The notes under the pieces are model-generated. The model had not been told where the DNA came from. It ran no database searches and saw only the letters and a list, made by a program, of their open reading frames with translations. Below are positions 59,504-64,000 of a DNA stretch of 64,000 nucleotides, one piece after another (the stretch's first letter is position 1; each line of letters starts with the position of its first letter). This stretch comes from Vagococcus entomophilus (GTDB taxonomy: Bacteria; Bacillota; Bacilli; Lactobacillales; Vagococcaceae): positions 310,001 to 374,000 of the forward strand of contig NZ_NGJZ01000001.1 of NCBI RefSeq assembly GCF_003987595.1, given 5' to 3'. The translations under genes and the position numbers were made by a program.

Positions 59504-59893
59504 ATGAAAAAGCAAGGTAGATTGATGATTAGTTTTGCAATGGTAGTGATTATTGTGATATTTTCGGTGATTAATACTAAGAATGTAGCAGTAAGTTTTG
59601 GCTTTAAAGAGTATCAATGGCCGTTAATTTTTATTATTTTGGGTTCAGCCATTTTCGGTGCGCTGATTGTCATTTTAACCTCTTATTCTTCTTTATGGAG
59701 AAAAGGAAAAGAAGTTAAAAGTTTGAAAAAAGAAGTGAAATCTTATCAAAACAATTTTCAAACAGAGCTAGAAAAAAATTTAGAGCAGACAAAAAAAGAT
59801 TTAGAAGAACAATTAGAGCAAAAAGAGCAAGAAATTCGTGTTTTACGCGAACAGTTACTTGATCATAATAATCAAGACTCACCTGTAGAATAA
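59504..59893 (+). CDS. LapA/DUF1049-type membrane protein with coiled coil
   Basis: 129 residues: two membrane helices (about 7-24 and 39-60) carrying the DUF1049 pattern FSVINTKNVAVSFGF ... WPLIFIILGSAIFGALI, followed by a highly charged coiled coil (about 67-120). In proteobacteria LapA works with LapB in lipopolysaccharide control; no LapB exists here, so the role in Firmicutes is unknown. It is 12 bases after the SDR gene and is followed by a terminator. Confidence 0.85.
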   Translation: MKKQGRLMISFAMVVIIVIFSVINTKNVAVSFGFKEYQWPLIFIILGSAIFGALIVILTSYSSLWRKGKEVKSLKKEVKSYQNNFQTELEKNLEQTKKDLEEQLEQKEQEIRVLREQLLDHNNQDSPVE

Positions 59894-59917
59894 AGAAATA
59901 CAGTGAGTCATTTAAAT

Positions 59918-59960
59918 AAAAAGGAGTCCCAGACTGTTTCGAGTCTTGGACTCTTTTTTT
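59918..59960 (+). terminator. Terminator after the rnz-SDR-lapA genes
   Basis: AAAAAGGAGTCCCAGACT pairs with AGTCTTGGACTCTTTTT (one mismatch), with a 6-base loop and seven T. Confidence 0.9.
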
Positions 59961-60048
59961 CCAAAAAGAATAGAAATAAGTAAATCGCTTAATTTTCTTT
60001 GGTTCAAAAGAAAATTTTGGTATAATATATAGGGTTAGGAGTGATAAT

Positions 60049-62373
60049 TTGAAACCAGCAATGTATCAATGGCACTATCAGGCACCAAAGAAAGAAGAAA
60101 TAACTCCACTTATTACTTACTTGAATACAAAGAAACTTCCTGAAAATTTAGCTACGCTTCTTTGGAATCGTAAGGTGCAAACAGAAGCAGAAATAGAACA
60201 ATTTTTAAATCCGACAATTCAATCATTACACGATCCATTAGCAATCTATGGGATGGAAAAAGCAGTCGAACGAATTCAGTTAGCTGTAGAAAATAGTGAG
60301 ACTATTTTAGTTTATGGAGACTATGATGCAGATGGCATCACAAGCACAACTGTGATGAAGGAGGCAATTGAGTTAATAGGGGGTCAAGTTAAAGTTTATA
60401 TACCCAATCGTTTTAGTGAAGGCTATGGTCCAAATGTGGATGCGTTTGCCAAAGAAATTGAGTCTGGGGTCAGCTTAATTGTGACTGTTGACAATGGTGT
60501 GGCTGGACATGAGGCGATTGATTATGCTAGAAATCAAGGGGTAGACGTCATTGTGACTGACCACCATGAATTGCCAGAAGAGCTGCCTAATGCAACCGTA
60601 ATTATTCATCCAAGACATCCAAATGGAAACTATCCATTTGGCGATTTAGCTGGTGTCGGTGTGGCCTTTAAAGTGGCGTGCGCGCTACTAGATGACATCC
60701 CTTATGAATTTTTGGATTTAGTTGCAATTGGAACGATTGCAGATTTGGTTTCTTTAACCGGTGAAAACCGTACGTTGGTAAAAATTGGCATGAAACTATT
60801 ACAAGAAACGGATCGTATTGGACTTCGAGCTTTGTGCAAGGAAGCAGGTCTTCAAGTTGAGAAAGTTACTGGTGAAAATATTGGGTTTATTATCGCCCCT
60901 AGACTCAACGCAATCGGGAGATTAGGGGATGCGACACCAGGAGTTAAGCTGATGACTACTTTTGATGAGGAAGAGGCAATCGTGTTGGCGCAAACCATTC
61001 AAAAGAAAAATGAAGAACGACAAGCAATTGTTGAAAAAATTTCTTGTGAAGCGTTCCAGATGATTGCAGAACAAGACCAACATTCTGTCTATGTATTGGC
61101 AAAAGAAGACTGGCATGAGGGCGTGCTCGGTATTGTCGCAAGCAAGATTGTTCAAAAAACTGGAAGACCCACATTTGTCCTAAACATTGATGCAGCTGCA
61201 CAAACAGTAAAAGGTTCTGGTCGAAGCGTTGAGCAACTAAATCTTTATGATGCTCTAACTCATTCAAGTCAGCTACTTACTCGTTTTGGGGGACACCATA
61301 TGGCTGCTGGATTAACATTTCCCTATGAAAATCTCGACTCATTTCAGCTACAATTAGACGCCTATGTTGATGAACATAATATTGATTTCTCTATAGGCCA
61401 ACCACTTTTAATTGATGAGGAAATGGACATTGCAGATGCGTCCGTTGCATTTATTCAAAGCTTGGATTTGTTAGCTCCATTTGGGACAGATAATCCTGCT
61501 CCTAATTTTGCTTTTTCACCTAAACAAGTAGTGCAGATAAAAAGAATTGGTGCTACACAGCAACATTTGAAGTTTCAACTCTTAGATAATCAGCAAAATG
61601 GCTTAGATTGTGTTGCGTTTGGTAAAGGAGAAGAAGCCCTGGAACTTCAAGAACAAGACCTAACAGCGACTTTTGTTGGAAAGCTAAATGTGAATGAATG
61701 GAATGGGTTAAAGAAACCACAGCTTTTATTAGTGGACTATCAAATATCGGGACTGCAAGTTTTTGATTATAGAGGGGGCAGAGCCAAAGAATTACCTCGG
61801 TTAACAGAAGCAACTCAGTACATGGTTTTTGAAGAAAAAAATTTAGACTTGGTGCCATCCTATGTTACACCTGAGGCTATTTTGACCCCAAAAACTATTT
61901 CTAGTGAGCATCCGGTTGTGTCTAATTTGGTAGTGGTAGATTGTCCAGTGGAAGTTGAAAGCCTGCGTGATGTATTAATTCAAGGCAACTATCAACGAAT
62001 CTATCTACAATGTGCTTCAAAAGATGAATGCTATTTAGATGGTATGCCAAGTAGAGAGCAATTTTCTAAGTTGTTCCGCTTTATTTCACAACATAAAAAT
62101 ATCGATATTCGATATAAGCTCAAACAAATCGCGAGTTTTTTACAGTTAAAAGAAAACCTATTAATTTTTATGATTGAAGTGTTTTCTGAACTGGAATTTG
62201 TTACAATAGATAATGGTGTTATGAACCAAATCGAAAATCCAAAAAATCAGCAACTTAATGATAGCCAAGCTTTTAAGCGTCGAGAAGCAAAAATCAAATC
62301 AGAAGAATTTTTATTGTATAGTAATTTGACGACGTTGAAAGACTGGTTTTTAAAACAGGAGGAAAAAAAGTGA
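60049..62373 (+). CDS. recJ: Single-strand-DNA exonuclease RecJ, TTG start
   Basis: 774 residues. DHH-family motifs: [13 protein letters not shown] (motif I), VTVDNG (II), VTDHHELP (III), [22 protein letters not shown] (IV); DHHA1 domain with [15 protein letters not shown] and [10 protein letters not shown], then an OB fold and a Firmicute-type C-terminal extension. It degrades single strands 5' to 3' in recombination and repair. The start is TTG, seven bases after AGGAG (60037-60041); an extended -10 (TGGTATAAT, TATAAT at 60021-60026) lies upstream. It overlaps apt by 4 bases. Confidence 0.94.
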   Translation: MKPAMYQWHYQAPKKEEITPLITYLNTKKLPENLATLLWNRKVQTEAEIEQFLNPTIQSLHDPLAIYGMEKAVERIQLAVENSETILVYGDYDADGITSTTVMKEAIELIGGQVKVYIPNRFSEGYGPNVDAFAKEIESGVSLIVTVDNGVAGHEAIDYARNQGVDVIVTDHHELPEELPNATVIIHPRHPNGNYPFGDLAGVGVAFKVACALLDDIPYEFLDLVAIGTIADLVSLTGENRTLVKIGMKLLQETDRIGLRALCKEAGLQVEKVTGENIGFIIAPRLNAIGRLGDATPGVKLMTTFDEEEAIVLAQTIQKKNEERQAIVEKISCEAFQMIAEQDQHSVYVLAKEDWHEGVLGIVASKIVQKTGRPTFVLNIDAAAQTVKGSGRSVEQLNLYDALTHSSQLLTRFGGHHMAAGLTFPYENLDSFQLQLDAYVDEHNIDFSIGQPLLIDEEMDIADASVAFIQSLDLLAPFGTDNPAPNFAFSPKQVVQIKRIGATQQHLKFQLLDNQQNGLDCVAFGKGEEALELQEQDLTATFVGKLNVNEWNGLKKPQLLLVDYQISGLQVFDYRGGRAKELPRLTEATQYMVFEEKNLDLVPSYVTPEAILTPKTISSEHPVVSNLVVVDCPVEVESLRDVLIQGNYQRIYLQCASKDECYLDGMPSREQFSKLFRFISQHKNIDIRYKLKQIASFLQLKENLLIFMIEVFSELEFVTIDNGVMNQIENPKNQQLNDSQAFKRREAKIKSEEFLLYSNLTTLKDWFLKQEEKK

Positions 62374-62882
62374 ATTTAAAAGATTATATTGCAAGTATCC
62401 CAGATTTTCCAGAGAAAGGGATCATCTTTAGAGATATTTCTCCACTAATGGCGGATGGAGATGCATACCGCGAAGCAACAAAAAGAATTGCTGAATATGC
62501 CAAAGAAAAAGAAGTAGATATGGTTGTTGGACCAGAAGCTAGAGGCTTTATTGTGGGGTGTCCTGTTGCCTATGAACTAGGAATTGGCTTTGCTCCAGCA
62601 CGTAAAAAAGGCAAACTCCCTCGTGAAACGGTCGAAGTTAGCTATGGTTTAGAATACGGAGCAGATGTATTAGCCTTACATAAAGATGCAATCAAGCCTG
62701 GACAAAAAGTTTTGATCTGTGATGATTTATTAGCAACTGGTGGCACCATTGCAGCGACGATTGAGCTTGTTGAAAGTTTAGGCGGCATTGTTGTAGGAGC
62801 AGCCTTTTTAATCGAATTAGAAGCATTAAAAGGTCGCAATAAAATTGAAGGCTACGATATTTTAGCTTTAATGGAATATTAG
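62370..62882 (+). CDS. apt: Adenine phosphoribosyltransferase, GTG start
   Basis: 170-residue salvage enzyme making AMP from adenine and PRPP. The PRPP loop is [16 protein letters not shown] (about 112-127) and the catalytic-loop region is [20 protein letters not shown]. The GTG start overlaps the TGA stop of recJ (GTGA), preceded by AGGAGGAAAAAAA, so the two are translationally coupled. The recJ-apt pair is conserved in Firmicutes. Confidence 0.96.
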   Translation: MNLKDYIASIPDFPEKGIIFRDISPLMADGDAYREATKRIAEYAKEKEVDMVVGPEARGFIVGCPVAYELGIGFAPARKKGKLPRETVEVSYGLEYGADVLALHKDAIKPGQKVLICDDLLATGGTIAATIELVESLGGIVVGAAFLIELEALKGRNKIEGYDILALMEY

Positions 62883-62937
62883 TTTTGTGAGTGCGCACGC
62901 AGCAAAAGGATAAATTCTGACTAAATAAAAAATACAG

Positions 62938-62984
62938 AGAGTGTAGAACACAAGTAACGTTTACTTTGTGCTACACTCTTTTTT
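62938..62984 (+). terminator. Terminator after recJ-apt
   Basis: AGAGTGTAG (62938-62946) pairs with CTACACTCT (62971-62979). The inner CACAAGTAA / TTACTTTGTG extends the stem, and six T follow. Confidence 0.9.
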
Positions 62985-62998
62985 GTTCGTAGGACTTA

Positions 62999-63027
62999 TT
63001 GACGCATCATTTTCACAATGTTAGAAT
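62999..63027 (+). promoter_or_regulatory. Promoter of the PTS EIIC gene
   Basis: TTGACG (62999-63004), a 17-base spacer and TAGAAT (63022-63027), giving a leader of about 90 bases. Confidence 0.82.
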
Positions 63028-63071
63028 AAGAACGTTGGTTTTTTATAGTGAAATTCTTTTGATTGTTTTCA

Positions 63072-63085
63072 TGAATACGCTTTCG
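63072..63085 (-). promoter_or_regulatory. cre-like CcpA site in the PTS leader
   Basis: On the minus strand CGAAAGCGTATTCA matches TGNAANCGNWNNCA at all but the first position. It lies about 40 bases after the expected transcription start, where bound CcpA would act as a roadblock. Confidence 0.6.
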
Positions 63086-63120
63086 AAAAAACAACAAAAA
63101 AATAATTTGGAGGAACCCGT

Positions 63121-64000
63121 ATGAAAGGGAAAGGATTTGAGGTTTTACAAAAAATTGGAAAAACATTTATGTTACCAATTGCTTTACTGCCAATTGCAGG
63201 ACTAATGCTAGGGGTTAGTTCAGCGGTTACCACCCATACTTCTTCTCACTCATTTTTATTTAAATTGTTCTCGGTTATTAATGATTGTGGGAATATTGTA
63301 TTTGCTTATCTGCCACTATTGTTTGCAGTATCTATTGCATTAGGAATGGCGAATAAGGTCAAAGAAGTTGCCGCATTATCAGCAGTTGTGGGTTATTTCT
63401 TTATGTATGCTTCTCTAACGAGTATGATTAGTAACTTTCTGGATGTTAAAAAGCTAAAAGAAACTTTAGGCCTAATAGGAGATGTTGTAGGTTTCCATAA
63501 TACAATGAACACTGGTGTTTTAGGTGGAATTATTATTGGGCTTGTCGTTGCAGCGTTACATAATAAATTTTATAAGATTGAATTACCAGATAGTTTGTCC
63601 TTCTTTGGGGGAACTCGATTTGTTCCAATTATTTCTGCGATTGCCGGAGTGGTGATTGGGGTATTATTAGCACTTATATGGCCTTATATTGGGGCAGGAA
63701 TTGCTTGGCTTGGCGCTGCCATTGCTTCATTAGGTGTATTTGGAACCTTTATCTATGGATACATCTACCGTGCGTTAATTCCACTTGGTTTGCACCATGT
63801 GTTTTACATGCCGTTTTGGCAAACAGCACTTGGAGGTACAGCGACAATCAATGGGCACTTGGTAGAAGGGGCACAAAATATCGCCTTTGCACAAATTTCA
63901 GCTGGAAAAGTTGTTTCGCCTGAAGCGGCTAAGTACTTCTCTGGAATGTTTCCTTTCATGATTTTTGGTTTTCCTGCTGCAGCGTTAGCAATGTATCGTC
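63121..64000 (+). CDS. PTS glucose-family EIIC permease, partial
   Basis: The window holds the first 293 codons; the 3' end is missing. The N-terminus KGFEVLQKIGKTFMLPIALLPIAG and the segments SFFGGTRFVPI and GLHHVFYMPFWQTALGG are signatures of the glucose/maltose/N-acetylglucosamine EIIC family. The sugar is not decided; a maltose- or glucosaminide-type transporter is possible, and a fused IIB may follow beyond the end. GGAGG precedes the ATG. Its promoter and cre-like site suggest CcpA control. Confidence 0.88.
   Translation, partial: MKGKGFEVLQKIGKTFMLPIALLPIAGLMLGVSSAVTTHTSSHSFLFKLFSVINDCGNIVFAYLPLLFAVSIALGMANKVKEVAALSAVVGYFFMYASLTSMISNFLDVKKLKETLGLIGDVVGFHNTMNTGVLGGIIIGLVVAALHNKFYKIELPDSLSFFGGTRFVPIISAIAGVVIGVLLALIWPYIGAGIAWLGAAIASLGVFGTFIYGYIYRALIPLGLHHVFYMPFWQTALGGTATINGHLVEGAQNIAFAQISAGKVVSPEAAKYFSGMFPFMIFGFPAAALAMYR

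Noticed and set aside
63678-63923. 81-codon frame near the window end
   Set aside because: It is a shifted reading of the PTS EIIC gene that starts at 63121 and stays open to the end of the window.

Overview
The window is an ordinary stretch of low-GC Firmicute core chromosome. It most resembles Enterococcus or a close relative within the Enterococcaceae; this is inference from gene content, without database access. The supports are: ribonuclease PH fused to the RdgB/ITPase domain next to murI; a low-affinity PBP5-type penicillin-binding protein beside the murA-epuA pair; pepQ divergent from ccpA with a class A PBP downstream; an atp operon without atpI in front of ywzB-murA; and the secG-est-rnr-smpB cluster. 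I saw no phage, insertion sequence, CRISPR array or rRNA.

1-10.6 kb: a DUF4828 gene, an oxidoreductase and a DEAD-box helicase lead into a LevR/CelR-type sigma-54 activator. The activator faces a lactose/cellobiose-family PTS (IIB, IIA, IIC), a 6-phospho-beta-glucosidase and an Eis-type acetyltransferase. A near-perfect -24/-12 promoter and a direct-repeat enhancer candidate lie between regulator and operon, so the block reads as an inducible beta-glucoside uptake system. 10.6-16.4 kb: a single tRNA-Arg(CCU) with its own promoter and terminator, NDH-2, then secG-est-rnr-smpB (export, RNA decay, trans-translation). 16.4-25.1 kb: atpBEFHAGDC, ywzB, murA, epuA. 25.1-28.6 kb (minus): PBP5-type PBP, YidC, acylphosphatase. 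28.7-34.3 kb: TrmH-type methyltransferase, HD protein, HxlR regulator, and pheST behind a T-box.

34.4-41.8 kb: murI, rph-rdgB, a phosphoesterase, a CbpB-like CBS protein, dapH-dapL, MscS (minus) and a DUF948-YtxH pair. 41.8-49.4 kb: pepQ/ccpA with a cre-like site, a class A PBP, tyrS, nfo, yneF. 49.5-54.1 kb: a heterodimeric ABC exporter with one degenerate ATPase site, then an RpiR-type regulator. 54.1-62.9 kb: obg, a CiaRH-like two-component system with a CiaR-box-like repeat at its own promoter, rnz, an SDR, a LapA-type protein, recJ, apt. 62.9-64 kb: a glucose-family PTS EIIC cut off by the window end, with its own promoter and a cre-like site.

Cell-wall synthesis (murA, murI, two PBPs, dapH/dapL, CiaRH-like) and carbon control (ccpA, two PTS loci, RpiR type) recur. 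I did not find a convincing undescribed multi-gene system. The most interesting signals are regulatory: the sigma-54 locus, the CiaR-like box, the HxlR palindrome, the secG palindrome and long hairpins inside the PTS operon. Many starts were moved downstream of the longest open frame because the ribosome-binding site or promoter required it.
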